Source: Fertoeibacter niger
GTDB lineage: Bacteria; Pseudomonadota; Alphaproteobacteria; Rhodobacterales; Rhodobacteraceae
DNA: 49,672 nt
Direction: 5' to 3'
NCBI RefSeq assembly: GCF_009380135.2
Contig: NZ_WHUT02000019.1
Location: forward strand, 1-49,672
Under the pieces are notes generated by a model. The model was not told the DNA's origin. It saw only the letters and a list, made by a program, of their open reading frames with translations, and made no database searches. This document shows, one piece after another, positions 37,094 to 46,407 of this stretch. The first letter of the stretch is position 1. Every line of letters starts with the position of its first letter. Position numbers and translations under genes: made by a program.

Positions 37094-38245
37094 TTGACCG
37101 ACCTTGCGCAGAACGGACCTGAGGAAACGGGCCTGAACCGACTGGGGCTGCATGATCTGCATGTGGGCCTTGGTGGCCGCATGGTGCCCTTTGCGGGCTA
37201 TGCCATGCCGGTGCAATATCCGGCGGGCGTGATGGCAGAGCACCTGCATTGCCGTGCAGCGGCGGGGCTGTTTGACGTGTCGCACATGGGGCAGGTGATC
37301 CTGCGGCCAAAGGGTGACATGGCGGCGCTGGTGGCAGGGTTTGAGGCGCTGATGCCTGTCGATGTGGCGGGGCTGGCCGAGGGGCGGCAACGCTATGGGC
37401 TTTTCACCAATGAAACCGGTGGGATACTGGACGACCTGATGTTCGCCAACCGGGGCGATCACCTGCTGGTGGTGGTGAATGCCGCCTGCAAGGAGGATGA
37501 CATCGCCCATATGCAGGCGCATCTGGCCGATGTGGCCGAGGTGCTGCCCGTGACGGACCGCGCGCTGCTGGCCTTGCAGGGGCCCTTGGCGGAAACTGCC
37601 CTGGCGCGGCTTGTGCCGGATGTGGCGGCCATGCGGTTCATGGATGTGCGGGTGTTCGACACGCTGTTCGGGGCGCTGTGGATCTCGCGGTCTGGCTATA
37701 CCGGTGAAGATGGGTTTGAAATCTCGGTGCCCGATGGCGGGGCCGAAGGGCTGGCCACGGCCCTGCTGGCGATGGACGAGGTAGGGCCCATTGGCCTTGG
37801 CGCGCGGGATTCGCTGCGGCTGGAGGCGGGGCTGTGCCTTTATGGCCATGACATTGATGCCACCACGTCGCCGGCCGAGGCGGGGTTGACCTGGGCCATC
37901 CAGAAGGTGCGCCGCGCGGGCGGCGCGCGCGAGGGCGGCTTTCCCGGGGACCAGCGCATACTTGAGGAACTGGCCGAAGGGCCGGAACGCTGCCGCGTCG
38001 GCCTGCGCCCCGAGGGCCGCGCCCCGATGCGCGAGGGCACGGAACTGTTCACCCCTGACGGCACACCCGTTGGCAAGGTCACCTCTGGCGGCTTTGGCCC
38101 CTCTGTCGGCGCGCCCATTGCCATGGGCTATGTCGCCGCCGCTTTCGCCACGCCCGGCACGGCCTTGCTGGGCGAGGTGCGCGGCAAGAAACTGCCCGTC
38201 ACCGTGGCCACAACCCCATTCCACCCCACAACCTACAAGCGCTGA
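37094..38245 (+). CDS. gcvT: Glycine cleavage system T protein (aminomethyltransferase)
   Basis: A 383-residue tetrahydrofolate-dependent aminomethyltransferase that releases ammonia from the lipoyl intermediate on GcvH and makes methylene-THF. Family stretches are MVPFAGYAMPVQYPAGVM, AAGLFDVSHMGQ and RSGYTGEDGFEI; the C-terminal beta-barrel ends with GYVAAAF. Start is TTG at 37094 with AGGGAGAGG upstream; the ATG at 37078 is out of frame. It is the first gene of gcvT-gcvH-gcvP under the glycine riboswitch. Confidence 0.95.
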   Translation: MTDLAQNGPEETGLNRLGLHDLHVGLGGRMVPFAGYAMPVQYPAGVMAEHLHCRAAAGLFDVSHMGQVILRPKGDMAALVAGFEALMPVDVAGLAEGRQRYGLFTNETGGILDDLMFANRGDHLLVVVNAACKEDDIAHMQAHLADVAEVLPVTDRALLALQGPLAETALARLVPDVAAMRFMDVRVFDTLFGALWISRSGYTGEDGFEISVPDGGAEGLATALLAMDEVGPIGLGARDSLRLEAGLCLYGHDIDATTSPAEAGLTWAIQKVRRAGGAREGGFPGDQRILEELAEGPERCRVGLRPEGRAPMREGTELFTPDGTPVGKVTSGGFGPSVGAPIAMGYVAAAFATPGTALLGEVRGKKLPVTVATTPFHPTTYKR

Positions 38246-38256
38246 GGAGCGTTGCG

Positions 38257-38616
38257 ATGAAATATACCGAAGATCATGAATGGCTGCGCGTCGAGGGCGA
38301 TCTGGTTGTCGTCGGCATCACCGAACATGCCGCCACGCAACTGGGCGATGTGGTGTTCGTGGAACTGCCCGAGGTGGAAACCATGGTGGCCGCGGGCGAC
38401 GAGGTGGTGGTGATCGAAAGCGTCAAGGCCGCATCCGACATTCTGGCCCCGGTGGACGGCGAGATTGTCGAGGTGAACGACAAGCTGGCGCTGAAACCCG
38501 GCCTCGTGAACGACGACCCGACCGGGGCCGCGTGGTTCTTCAAGATGAAACTGGATGACATGAGCGTGCTGGATACGTTCATGGATGAGGATGAATACCT
38601 CGACCTGATCGGCTGA
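38257..38616 (+). CDS. gcvH: Glycine cleavage system H protein
   Basis: A 119-residue lipoyl carrier that shuttles the aminomethyl group between GcvP, GcvT and dihydrolipoamide dehydrogenase. The lipoylated lysine is Lys57 in [14 protein letters not shown] with GAGGAG about nine bases upstream, 11 bases after gcvT. No lpd gene is in the window. Confidence 0.96.
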   Translation: MKYTEDHEWLRVEGDLVVVGITEHAATQLGDVVFVELPEVETMVAAGDEVVVIESVKAASDILAPVDGEIVEVNDKLALKPGLVNDDPTGAAWFFKMKLDDMSVLDTFMDEDEYLDLIG

Positions 38617-38636
38617 GCCCGACGACAGATCAGCAG

Positions 38637-38701
38637 GCAAGATTTTTCGAAAAATCTTGCAAAATCCTTCTAAGGATTTTGGCCCCGCGTGCAGCGCGGC
38701 C
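38637..38701. repeat. Three abutting hairpins between gcvH and gcvP
   Basis: 38637-38660 is a perfect 24-base palindrome with arms GCAAGATTTTTC/GAAAAATCTTGC. 38661-38680 follows with no gap as AAAATCCTT/AAGGATTTT around CT. 38681-38701 is a G/C-rich imperfect hairpin (GGCC...GCG/CGC...GGCC). The A/T-rich block stands out sharply from the surrounding sequence. It looks like a mobile or repetitive intergenic unit inserted in the operon. Confidence 0.75.
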
Positions 38702-38749
38702 AGCCTCGTAATGCCCATGCCGCAACCCGACACGCCGGAGGCACCGCAG

Positions 38750-41620
38750 ATGACCTATACCCCCACCGACTATAACCCCTATGATTTTGCCAACCGTCGC
38801 CACATCGGCCCCTCGCCCGCCGAAATGGCGGCGATGTTGCAGGTGGTGGGGGTCGAAAGCCTTGATCAGCTGATTGATGAAACCATCCCCGCCGCGATCC
38901 GGCAGGATACTCCGCTGACATGGGCACCCTTGGCCGAGCATGAATTGCTGGCGAAAATGCGCGAGGTGGCGGGGAAAAACCGGGTGATGACCAGCCTGAT
39001 CGGCCAGGGCTATTTCGGCACGGTGACGCCGCCCGCGATCCAGCGCAACATTCTGGAAAACCCGGCGTGGTATACCGCCTATACCCCCTACCAGCCCGAG
39101 ATTGCGCAGGGGCGGCTGGAGGCGCTGCTGAACTATCAGACCATGGTGGCCGACCTGACCGGCCTGCCCGTGGCCAATGCCAGCCTGCTGGACGAGGCGA
39201 CAGCGGCTGCCGAGGCGATGACCATGGCCGAACGCACCGCCAAATCCAAAGCGCGCGGGTTCTTCGTGGACCGTGGCTGCCATCCGCAGACCATAGCCGT
39301 CATCCGCACCCGCGCCCTGCCGCTGGGCATCGAAGTGATCGTGAGCGCACCCGAGGCGCTGGATGCAACGCAAGTGTTCGGTGCGATCTTCCAGTATCCC
39401 GGCACCTATGGCCATGTGCGCGACTTTACCGCCGAGATTGCCGCGCTGCATGCGGCCAAGGCGATTGCCATCGTGGCGACAGACCTGTTGGCGCTGTGCA
39501 TGCTGAAGGAACCCGGCGCGATGGGGGCCGATATTGCCATCGGGTCCAGCCAGCGGTTCGGTGTGCCGATGGGCTACGGCGGGCCGCATGCGGCCTTCAT
39601 GTCGTGCCGCGACGATCTGAAGCGCGCGATGCCGGGGCGGATCGTAGGCGTGTCGATTGATGCGCGCGGCAACAAGGCCTACCGGCTGGCGCTGCAAACC
39701 CGCGAGCAGCATATCCGGCGCGAAAAGGCCACATCGAACGTCTGCACGGCGCAGGCGCTGCTGGCGGTGATGGCGAGTTTCTACGCCGTGTTCCACGGGC
39801 CCCTGGGCCTGCGCGCCATTGCCGAACGGGTGCATTTCAGCACCACACGGTTGGCGCGGGCGTTGAAGGCGGCAGGGGCAAAGGTGGCGCCGGATGCGTT
39901 CTTCGATACCATCACCGTCGAGGTGGGCGTGGGGCAGGCGGGCATTCTGGCGGCCGCCCGGCACGAAGGCCTGAACCTGCGCAAGATCGGCACGGACCGG
40001 GTGGGCATCACGCTGGACGAGACGACGGATGAGCAGGTGCTGATCCGCGTGCTGCGCGCCTTTGGCATCGAAGGCGTGCCACCGCACCGCGCCACGCTGG
40101 GCTTCCCCGAGGATATGGTGCGCGAAACCGAATACCTGACCCATCCGGTATTCCACATGAACCGGGCGGAATCGGAAATGATGCGCTACATGCGCCGCCT
40201 GTCCGACCGCGATCTGGCACTGGACCGGGCGATGATCCCGCTGGGATCGTGCACGATGAAGCTGAACGCGGCGGCGGAAATGATGCCGATCACCTGGCCC
40301 GAGTTCGCAGCACTTCACCCCTTTGCCCCGGTGGAACAGGCGGCGGGATACCATGAGGCGATCAGCGATCTGGCGGCCAAACTGTGCGAGATCACCGGCT
40401 ATGACGCGATGAGCATGCAGCCGAACTCTGGCGCGCAGGGCGAATATGCGGGGCTTCTGACCATTCAGGCCTATCACCGCGCCCAAGGGAACGGCCACCG
40501 CGACATCTGCCTTATTCCGGTGTCGGCGCATGGCACCAACCCCGCATCAGCGCAGATGGTGGGGATGAAGGTGGTGGTGGTGAAATCCGCCCCCAACGGC
40601 GACGTGGATCTGGAGGATTTTGCGGCAAAGGCGGCGGCGGCGGGCGATAACCTTGCGGCCTGCATGATCACCTACCCCTCCACCCATGGCGTGTTCGAGG
40701 AAACCGTGCGCGAGGTGTGCGACATCACCCACCGCCACGGCGGGCAGGTATACATCGATGGCGCGAACATGAACGCGATGGTGGGTCTGGTGCAGCCGGG
40801 CAAGATCGGCGGCGATGTCAGCCACCTGAACCTGCACAAGACCTTTGCCATTCCGCATGGCGGTGGTGGCCCCGGCATGGGGCCGATCGGCGTCAAGGCG
40901 CATCTGGCGCCGTATTTGCCGGGGCATCCCGAAACGGGCGGGCCGTCAGCGGGGGGGCAAAGGGTGGACATGACCGAAGGGCCGGTGTCAGCCGCGCCCT
41001 ATGGCTCGGCGTCCATCCTGCTGATTTCCTGGGCCTATTGCCTGATGATGGGCGGGGCCGGGCTGACACAGGCCACCCGTGTGGCGATCCTGAACGCCAA
41101 TTACATCGCGGCGCGGCTGCGTGGGGCTTACCCGGTGCTGTTCATGGGCAACCGGGGCCGGGTGGCGCATGAATGCATCCTCGACACCCGGCCCTTTGCC
41201 GAACATGGCGTGACGGTGGACGACATCGCCAAACGGCTGATCGACAACGGTTTTCATGCTCCGACGATGAGCTGGCCGGTGGCGGGCACCCTGATGGTGG
41301 AACCGACGGAGTCGGAAACCAAGGCCGAGATCGACCGTTTCATCACCGCCCTGCTTGCGATCCGGGCCGAGATCAAGGCGGTGGAGGAGGGCGAGATCAC
41401 CGCCGAGGCCAGCCCCCTGCGCCACGCCCCGCATACGGTGGAGGATCTGGTGGCCGACTGGACCCGCGCTTATCCGCGCGAACAGGGCTGTTTTCCGCCC
41501 GGTGCCTTCCGGGTGGACAAATACTGGCCGCCGGTGGGACGGGTGGACAACGTGCATGGCGACCGCAACCTGATCTGCATCTGCCCGCCCTTGGAAAGCT
41601 ACGCCGACGCGGCGGAATAG
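38750..41620 (+). CDS. gcvP: Glycine dehydrogenase (decarboxylating), P protein
   Basis: A 956-residue PLP enzyme that decarboxylates glycine and loads the aminomethyl group on GcvH. It is the single-chain form joining P1 and P2 halves. It starts with [12 protein letters not shown], and the PLP lysine is Lys697 in [30 protein letters not shown] and [13 protein letters not shown] are family stretches. ATG at 38750 has GGAGG ten bases upstream; earlier in-frame ATGs at 38711 and 38717 have weaker support. Confidence 0.96.
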   Translation: MTYTPTDYNPYDFANRRHIGPSPAEMAAMLQVVGVESLDQLIDETIPAAIRQDTPLTWAPLAEHELLAKMREVAGKNRVMTSLIGQGYFGTVTPPAIQRNILENPAWYTAYTPYQPEIAQGRLEALLNYQTMVADLTGLPVANASLLDEATAAAEAMTMAERTAKSKARGFFVDRGCHPQTIAVIRTRALPLGIEVIVSAPEALDATQVFGAIFQYPGTYGHVRDFTAEIAALHAAKAIAIVATDLLALCMLKEPGAMGADIAIGSSQRFGVPMGYGGPHAAFMSCRDDLKRAMPGRIVGVSIDARGNKAYRLALQTREQHIRREKATSNVCTAQALLAVMASFYAVFHGPLGLRAIAERVHFSTTRLARALKAAGAKVAPDAFFDTITVEVGVGQAGILAAARHEGLNLRKIGTDRVGITLDETTDEQVLIRVLRAFGIEGVPPHRATLGFPEDMVRETEYLTHPVFHMNRAESEMMRYMRRLSDRDLALDRAMIPLGSCTMKLNAAAEMMPITWPEFAALHPFAPVEQAAGYHEAISDLAAKLCEITGYDAMSMQPNSGAQGEYAGLLTIQAYHRAQGNGHRDICLIPVSAHGTNPASAQMVGMKVVVVKSAPNGDVDLEDFAAKAAAAGDNLAACMITYPSTHGVFEETVREVCDITHRHGGQVYIDGANMNAMVGLVQPGKIGGDVSHLNLHKTFAIPHGGGGPGMGPIGVKAHLAPYLPGHPETGGPSAGGQRVDMTEGPVSAAPYGSASILLISWAYCLMMGGAGLTQATRVAILNANYIAARLRGAYPVLFMGNRGRVAHECILDTRPFAEHGVTVDDIAKRLIDNGFHAPTMSWPVAGTLMVEPTESETKAEIDRFITALLAIRAEIKAVEEGEITAEASPLRHAPHTVEDLVADWTRAYPREQGCFPPGAFRVDKYWPPVGRVDNVHGDRNLICICPPLESYADAAE

Positions 41621-41626
41621 CCATCT

Positions 41627-41659
41627 CTGCGGGCCGGCAAACCCTTCGCCGGCCCGCAG
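41627..41659 (+). terminator. Hairpin after gcvP
   Basis: The perfect 12-base stem CTGCGGGCCGGC/GCCGGCCCGCAG with a nine-base loop begins six bases after the gcvP stop. No T-run follows, so it is a terminator of non-classical form or a 3' mRNA protector. Confidence 0.55.
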
Positions 41660-41712
41660 ACCGGCTTGGCATTTCCGGCCGCCATCCGGCGCAGCGGCCG
41701 CCTGCCCCGCGC

Positions 41713-41751
41713 TTGACAACCGCAATACCTTAAGCCACATAAACCGTCAGT
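41713..41751 (+). promoter_or_regulatory. Promoter of the tRNA-Ala gene
   Basis: TTGACA (41713-41718) is a perfect -35. CATAAA lies 19 bases downstream as a poor -10; CTTAAG is another candidate. The perfect -35 just before a tRNA gene supports a dedicated promoter. Confidence 0.6.
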
Positions 41752-41827
<76 letters not shown>

Positions 41828-41941
41828 ATATCTTCCAGTGATGGTCTTGATCGGCAGCGCTTTGGAACGCCTTGTGCGCCCGGTGTCGTGCCTGTGCAAC
41901 GGCTTGCCCGGGCTGGCGAACTGCGTCTCAGGTGCCCCTGT

Positions 41942-42613
41942 TCAATAAGGGCGATCCCCGTTGGCATGGCCAAGTTGCAACCGCGCGACCAGGGCGGGCA
42001 AGGTGCTGAAGTCATCGAAAATCGCGGCGGCACCCAGGGTTTCGGCGGGTGCCTTGCGGTAGCCTTGTGAAAACAGCAGCAGCGGCACACCGGCGGCATG
42101 GGCGGTTTCGGCGTCAACCTCGCTGTCGCCGACAAACAGGCCCGGGCCACCAAGCGCCGCAAAGGCCGCGCGCAGCGGTGCCGGATCGGGTTTGTGCACC
42201 GGCAGGCTGTCGCCGCCCAGGATGGTGTCAAACAGCCCTGCGATACCCAGATGGGTCAGGATGGCCATTGTCGGGCGATGCGGCTTGTTGGTGCAGATGC
42301 CAAGCCGGTGGCCATTCGCCTCCAGCACATGCAAGGCTGCCACCGCCCCGGGGTAGGGATGCGTCAGGCTGACGAAATCATCATAGCGGCGGACAAATTC
42401 GGCATGCAGGCGGGGCTGTTCGCTGTCGGGAATGCCGCGGACCGCCCGCATGCGGGCCACGAACACCGCCGCCCCGTTGCCGATGAAGCTGCGCGCTTCG
42501 GCCAGGGTGATGGGGGCCTGGCCCTCGTCGGCCAGCAGGCCATTGGCCCCGGCGTGGATGTCGGGCGCGCTGTCGATCAGCGTGCCGTCCAGATCGAAAA
42601 CCACCGGCAGCAT
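41942..42613 (-). CDS. gph: Phosphoglycolate phosphatase
   Basis: A 223-residue HAD-superfamily phosphatase, Gph type. The nucleophile motif is [13 protein letters not shown] near residue 7. Motif II is ICTNKP and motif IV is [12 protein letters not shown] near residue 165. It should dephosphorylate 2-phosphoglycolate. The ATG overlaps the rpe stop in TGATG, so it is translationally coupled to rpe; pairing of rpe and gph is common. Confidence 0.9.
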   Translation of the reverse strand: MLPVVFDLDGTLIDSAPDIHAGANGLLADEGQAPITLAEARSFIGNGAAVFVARMRAVRGIPDSEQPRLHAEFVRRYDDFVSLTHPYPGAVAALHVLEANGHRLGICTNKPHRPTMAILTHLGIAGLFDTILGGDSLPVHKPDPAPLRAAFAALGGPGLFVGDSEVDAETAHAAGVPLLLFSQGYRKAPAETLGAAAIFDDFSTLPALVARLQLGHANGDRPY

Positions 42614-43302
42614 CAAAGCGCCGCCTCTGCCGCCGCGCGGATGGCGCGGATATTCGCGCCATAGGGTGCGGAGTTGGCCACCGACCCGCCCTTGAACACC
42701 GCTGACCCGGCCACCAGCACATCGGCCCCCGCAGCGGCCACCAGCGGGGCCGTGTCTGCCGTCACGCCGCCGTCAATCTCGATGTGAACCGGGCGGTCGC
42801 CGATCATCGCGCGCAGTTTCGCCACCTTGGAAACCTGGCTGTGAATGAATTTCTGGCCGCCGAAACCGGGGTTCACGGTCATCACGCAGACCAGATCCAC
42901 CATATCCAGCAGGTAATCCAGCGCCTCGACCGGGGTGCCAGGGTTGATGGCCAGACCAGCCTTGCAACCCGCGCCGCGAATGGCCTGCAATGTGCGGTGG
43001 ATATGCGGCCCTGCCTCAAGATGCGCCGAGATCACATCAGCCCCGGCCGCCGCGAAAGCCTCGATATAGGGGTCAACCGGGGCAATCATCAGATGCACAT
43101 CCATGACGCCCTTGATATGCGGGCGGATCGCGGCGCAGGTTGCCGGGCCAAAGGTGATGTTGGGCACGAAATGGCCATCCATCACATCGACATGCACCCA
43201 GTCGCAGCCCTGCGCCTCGATCGCGCGGCATTCTGCGCCAAAGTCGGCGAAATCGGCGGCAAGGATTGACGGCGCAATCTTGATCTTGCGGTTGAAGGTC
43301 AT
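42613..43302 (-). CDS. rpe: Ribulose-phosphate 3-epimerase
   Basis: A 229-residue TIM-barrel enzyme interconverting ribulose 5-phosphate and xylulose 5-phosphate. APSILAADFADFG, HVDVMDGHFVPNITFGP, MTVNPGFGGQKFI and EIDGGV hold the metal- and phosphate-binding residues. ATG with AAGGAG upstream. Confidence 0.96.
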   Translation of the reverse strand: MTFNRKIKIAPSILAADFADFGAECRAIEAQGCDWVHVDVMDGHFVPNITFGPATCAAIRPHIKGVMDVHLMIAPVDPYIEAFAAAGADVISAHLEAGPHIHRTLQAIRGAGCKAGLAINPGTPVEALDYLLDMVDLVCVMTVNPGFGGQKFIHSQVSKVAKLRAMIGDRPVHIEIDGGVTADTAPLVAAAGADVLVAGSAVFKGGSVANSAPYGANIRAIRAAAEAAL

Positions 43303-43444
43303 GTCTGCGGCTCCTTGGGTTCACTGTCCGGCCCGCCGGGAACGACGCGGCCCGGGCGGATGCCAGCCCCTTTTAGGGCGAAGAGTGTGATGGCGGCAAG
43401 AAACCCGCAAAAAAGACTTTGCTTTGGCACATTGTGCCAATGTG

Positions 43445-43506
43445 CAGGTCAGCCATCTTGCGCAGGTCAGCCATCTTGCGCAGGTCAGCCATCTTGCGCA
43501 GGTCAG
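43445..43506. repeat. 18-bp tandem repeat at the 3' end of the sulfur regulator gene
   Basis: CAGGTCAGCCATCTTGCG occurs three times without change (43445-43462, 43463-43480, 43481-43498) and is followed by a partial CAGGTCAG that contains the stop codon of the regulator gene. The copies are identical, which suggests recent slippage. Confidence 0.95.
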
Positions 43507-43973
43507 GCGGGCTTGCAGAACATGTTGTAAAGCAGCGCGATGATCTGTTGCGCCTTTGGATCGCGCAGGCTGTAATAGATCGCCTTGCCTTCGCGCCGTG
43601 CGGCTACGATGCCCTCCAGCCGCAGCCGCGCAAGTTGCTGGCTGACCGCTGCCTGCCGCGAGTTCAGCAGGTTTTCCAGCTCTGTCACCGATTTCTCGCC
43701 GTCGACAAGCGAACACAGGATCAACAGCCGGCCTTCATGCGCCAGCGCCTTGAGCAAGGCCGCAGCCTGCTCGGCCTGCGAGAACATCAGGTCTATCGCG
43801 GGTGCATCGGCCGCGTCTGTCACAGGTTCGGTTTTCATTGGGCTGCTGTTCAACAGCGTCTCCATCATTCGGTCATACAGGCATGCCCGGGCCACCTGAC
43901 CGCACGCATCGCATCGCCCTTGGCCTGGCGCTGGTTGCCGGTCATCCATGCCGATGTTGTTCTGGCGATACAT
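43503..43973 (-). CDS. ArsR-family persulfide-responsive repressor (SqrR/BigR-like)
   Basis: A winged-helix repressor. The helix-turn-helix region is SRQAAVSQQLARLRLEG and the wing is AARREGKAIYYSL. Two cysteines lie in RLLILCSLVDGE and LYNMFCKPA, 66 residues apart, the same spacing as the reported sensing pair Cys41/Cys107 of Rhodobacter capsulatus SqrR. In that family a polysulfide link between them releases DNA. Two starts compete. ATG 43973 has AAAGGG upstream and gives 156 residues with an extra N-terminal CDAC motif. ATG 43838 lacks a ribosome site but gives 111 residues with the cysteines at 42 and 108. Divergent from sulfur genes it probably controls. Confidence 0.88.
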   Translation of the reverse strand: MYRQNNIGMDDRQPAPGQGRCDACGQVARACLYDRMMETLLNSSPMKTEPVTDAADAPAIDLMFSQAEQAAALLKALAHEGRLLILCSLVDGEKSVTELENLLNSRQAAVSQQLARLRLEGIVAARREGKAIYYSLRDPKAQQIIALLYNMFCKPA

Positions 43974-44075
43974 CTAACACCCTTTGCCGCCCTATGCGAC
44001 CCCCGGGAGAGCCGTTCAACGGCGGCCTCATTCTCGCCCTGTGCAGAACATTCAACACACTCCGGATGAACATGC

Positions 44076-44104
44076 TTGACACATTAGAACATATGAATAT
44101 ATCT
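44076..44104 (+). promoter_or_regulatory. Promoter with SqrR-like operator for the sulfur operon
   Basis: TTGACA (44076-44081) and TATATC (44098-44103) are 16 bases apart. Between them ATTA-N8-GAAT (44083-44098) differs by one base from the ATTC-N8-GAAT motif reported for SqrR. A repressor bound there would block RNA polymerase. Confidence 0.7.
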
Positions 44105-44119
44105 TAGCAAGAGGAATTC

Positions 44120-44353
44120 ATGGAGTTGGGCGAAATGGCAAACGTTGGAAACATCGACCGGTGGGTCAGGGTTGTTGTGGGGGTGGTGCTGCTGGCGCTG
44201 CCATTGCTGCCGATGACGGCAGGCATGTTTGCGGGTTGGGGGGCATGGAAATTCGCTGTGGCTATTGTGGGTGTTGTGCTGATCGCCACCGCCGGCCTGC
44301 GGTTCTGCCCGCTGTACCGGATCCTCGGCGTAAACACCTGCGCGCTGCGTTGA
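44120..44353 (+). CDS. DUF2892 inner-membrane protein
   Basis: A 77-residue protein of the DUF2892/YgaP-transmembrane type. NVGNIDRWVRVVVGVVLLAL is the first helix, WGAWKFAVAIVGVVLIATA the second, and FCPLYRILGVNTC the conserved cysteine-bearing end. The family is often near rhodanese and sulfur oxidation genes. ATG at 44120 has AGAGGA upstream; ATG 44135 is an alternative. First gene of the divergent sulfur operon. Confidence 0.87.
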   Translation: MELGEMANVGNIDRWVRVVVGVVLLALPLLPMTAGMFAGWGAWKFAVAIVGVVLIATAGLRFCPLYRILGVNTCALR

Positions 44354-44372
44354 GCGGAACTGGCGGAGGTTC

Positions 44373-44804
44373 ATGATGGTCGAGACTGAATTCGCGCCGC
44401 TGGCGGCACTGGCAGGCGGCGCGCTGATTGGTGTTGCCTCTGTCCTGCTGATGGCGGTCAAGGGCCGGATTGCGGGAATAAGCGGCATCACGGTGCGGCT
44501 GTTCCCGCCCTATTCCGACGGCGACCTTGCTGGGCGCGCTGCCTTTGTCCTTGGCGTGATTGCGGCTCCGCTGATCTGGCTGCTGGTCACAGGCGCGCTG
44601 CCGGTGCAGACCATCGAGGCGGGGCTGGGCTTGCTGCTGATCGCCGGTCTTTTGGTCGGGTTCGGGTCGGTCTGGGGCAATGGCTGCACCTCGGGGCATG
44701 GCGTCTGCGGCATGTCGCGGCTGTCTGCCCGGTCCTTTGTTGCAGTGGCCACGTTCATGACCACGGCGGCCATCACCGTCTACGTCACGCGTCATCTGGT
44801 CTGA
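44373..44804 (+). CDS. YeeE/YedE-family half-transporter 1 (PmpA-like)
   Basis: A 143-residue membrane protein with four or five helices and the signature GNGCTSGHGVCGMSRLS. Full-length YeeE is a thiosulfate channel whose conserved cysteines pass sulfur ions; here one half is a separate gene. GGAGG precedes the ATG; ATG 44376 is equally possible. It is followed seven bases later by the second half. Confidence 0.88.
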   Translation: MMVETEFAPLAALAGGALIGVASVLLMAVKGRIAGISGITVRLFPPYSDGDLAGRAAFVLGVIAAPLIWLLVTGALPVQTIEAGLGLLLIAGLLVGFGSVWGNGCTSGHGVCGMSRLSARSFVAVATFMTTAAITVYVTRHLV

Positions 44805-44811
44805 GGGTATC

Positions 44812-45264
44812 ATGGCTGTCCTGATCCAATTCGCAATCGGCCTGATCTTTGGTGTGGGCCTGGTGGTCGCGGGCATGTCAGACCCTGCCAAGGTTCTGAA
44901 TTTCCTTGATTTCGCTGCCATCCCCGCGAGAACATGGGATGCGAGCCTTGCCTTTGTTCTGGGCGGTGCCGTCGCTGTGACGGCAATAGGCTTTCGGCTG
45001 GTCCTGCGGCGCGGCCAACCCGTGTTCGGCACGGCGTTCCACCTGCCAAACGCACGTGCGATTGACGCGCGCATCATCACCGGCCCGGCCATTTTCGGCA
45101 TCGGTTGGGGGTTGGCGGGGTTTTGCCCCGGCCCGGCACTGACCGCGCTTGGCGCAGGCACTCTGCCGGCCATCACCTTTGTTGCCAGCATGCTGGTCGG
45201 CATGATCGCGGCGCGCTGGCTTGCCGAACGGCAAACCACCGCTGCATCGCTGACCGGCGCGTGA
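44812..45264 (+). CDS. YeeE/YedE-family half-transporter 2 (PmpB-like)
   Basis: A 150-residue partner of the preceding protein. It starts LIQFAIGLIFGVGLVVAGMSDP and carries GFCPGPALTALG, the second conserved cysteine loop of the family. Similar pairs (PmpA/PmpB) occur next to BigR-type regulators. It likely transports thiosulfate or another sulfur species with its partner. Confidence 0.88.
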   Translation: MAVLIQFAIGLIFGVGLVVAGMSDPAKVLNFLDFAAIPARTWDASLAFVLGGAVAVTAIGFRLVLRRGQPVFGTAFHLPNARAIDARIITGPAIFGIGWGLAGFCPGPALTALGAGTLPAITFVASMLVGMIAARWLAERQTTAASLTGA

Positions 45265-45282
45265 TCCAGACAGGAGCATACC

Positions 45283-46176
45283 ATGCAAAGCCTTCCCCAA
45301 GAAGTCGACCTGACCGTCAAGCCGCAGGTGACAGCGTTCTTTGATGAACCCACGAACACCGTGTCCTATGTGGTGCGCGACCCGGGCTCCACCGCCTGCG
45401 CCATCATCGATTCCGTCATGGACATCGACTATGCCGCCGGGCGCATTGCCTACGAATCCGCCGATGCGCTGATCGCCTTTGTGCAAGAGCATGGGCTGAC
45501 GCTGGAATGGCTGATCGAAACCCATGTCCACGCCGATCACCTGTCCGCCGCGCCCTACATCCAGGGCAAGCTGGGCGGCAAGATCGGCATCGGCGAAAAC
45601 ATCACCGTGGTGCAGGACACATTCGGCAAGGTGTTCAACGAAGGCACCGAGTTTCAGCGAGACGGCAGCCAGTTCGACCGGCTGTTTGCCGATGGCGATA
45701 CCTACCAGATCGGTGGCATGACCGCCTTTGCCATGGCCACACCCGGGCACACACCCGCCTGCATGACGCATGTGGTGGGCGACGCGGCTTTTGTGGGCGA
45801 TACGCTGTTCATGCCCGATGGCGGCTCGGCCCGTGCCGACTTTCCGGGGGGCGATGCGCGCACGCTTTACCGTTCGGTGCGCCGTGTGCTGAGCCTGCCC
45901 GATGAGGCGCGGCTGTTCATGTGCCACGACTATGGCCCGAACGGCCGCGAGATCCGCTGGGAAACCACCGTGGGCGAACAGCGTGCACACAACATCCATG
46001 TGAAGGACGGCATCACCGAGGATGAATTCGTGGCCCTGCGCGAGGCGCGCGACGCAACGCTTGCGATGCCCCGTCTGATCATTCCGTCCTTGCAGATCAA
46101 CATGCGCGGCGGCGAACTGCCCGAACCTGATGAGTCGGGAAAGCGGTTTCTGAAGGTGCCGATCAACGGGCTGTGA
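45283..46176 (+). CDS. MBL-fold persulfide dioxygenase (ETHE1/BLH-like)
   Basis: A 297-residue protein of the ETHE1 branch of the metallo-beta-lactamase fold, which oxidises glutathione persulfide to sulfite with a mononuclear iron. Ligands lie in ETHVHADHLSAA, TPGHTPACM and GDTLF, with MCHDYGP carrying the last histidine. The C-terminal extension IIPSLQINMRGGELPEPDE is typical of bacterial members. It lacks the N-terminal DUF442 domain of Xylella/Agrobacterium BLH and has no rhodanese domain. AGGAG before the ATG; 18 bases after the second half-transporter. Confidence 0.9.
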   Translation: MQSLPQEVDLTVKPQVTAFFDEPTNTVSYVVRDPGSTACAIIDSVMDIDYAAGRIAYESADALIAFVQEHGLTLEWLIETHVHADHLSAAPYIQGKLGGKIGIGENITVVQDTFGKVFNEGTEFQRDGSQFDRLFADGDTYQIGGMTAFAMATPGHTPACMTHVVGDAAFVGDTLFMPDGGSARADFPGGDARTLYRSVRRVLSLPDEARLFMCHDYGPNGREIRWETTVGEQRAHNIHVKDGITEDEFVALREARDATLAMPRLIIPSLQINMRGGELPEPDESGKRFLKVPINGL

Positions 46177-46382
46177 CTGCCACGCGGGCCAACCCGGTGT
46201 GCAACACTCGGCATCTTGCCGCCCTCTGACAGCGACGCGCGGCATGACGCGCGGGCGGCGCTCGGATATGGTGGCGAAACGGTGCCTGCCGTTTGAAAAG
46301 GATCGGTCGTTGGCGCCCGGCCGGGTTGGTGCGGGCGGGTGCAGCCGGTTCACCGTAATTCCAGGCTGCACGGCAAAGAGCG

Positions 46383-46407
46383 GATGGCCAGACCTGACCT
46401 GGCCATC
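46383..46407 (+). repeat. Perfect hairpin upstream of the SulP gene
   Basis: GATGGCCAG and CTGGCCATC pair perfectly around a seven-base loop, 30 bases before the SulP start. It may separate expression of SulP from the operon above or protect its mRNA. The rest of the 261-base gap shows no gene. Confidence 0.6.

Noticed and set aside
38630-40531. A 633-codon minus-strand frame opposite gcvP
   Set aside because: It runs antisense to well-conserved gcvP sequence and through the triple hairpin; its composition is not protein-like.
43445-43506. The tandem repeat as a CRISPR array
   Set aside because: The units are 18 bp, directly adjacent and without spacers, and no cas gene is present.
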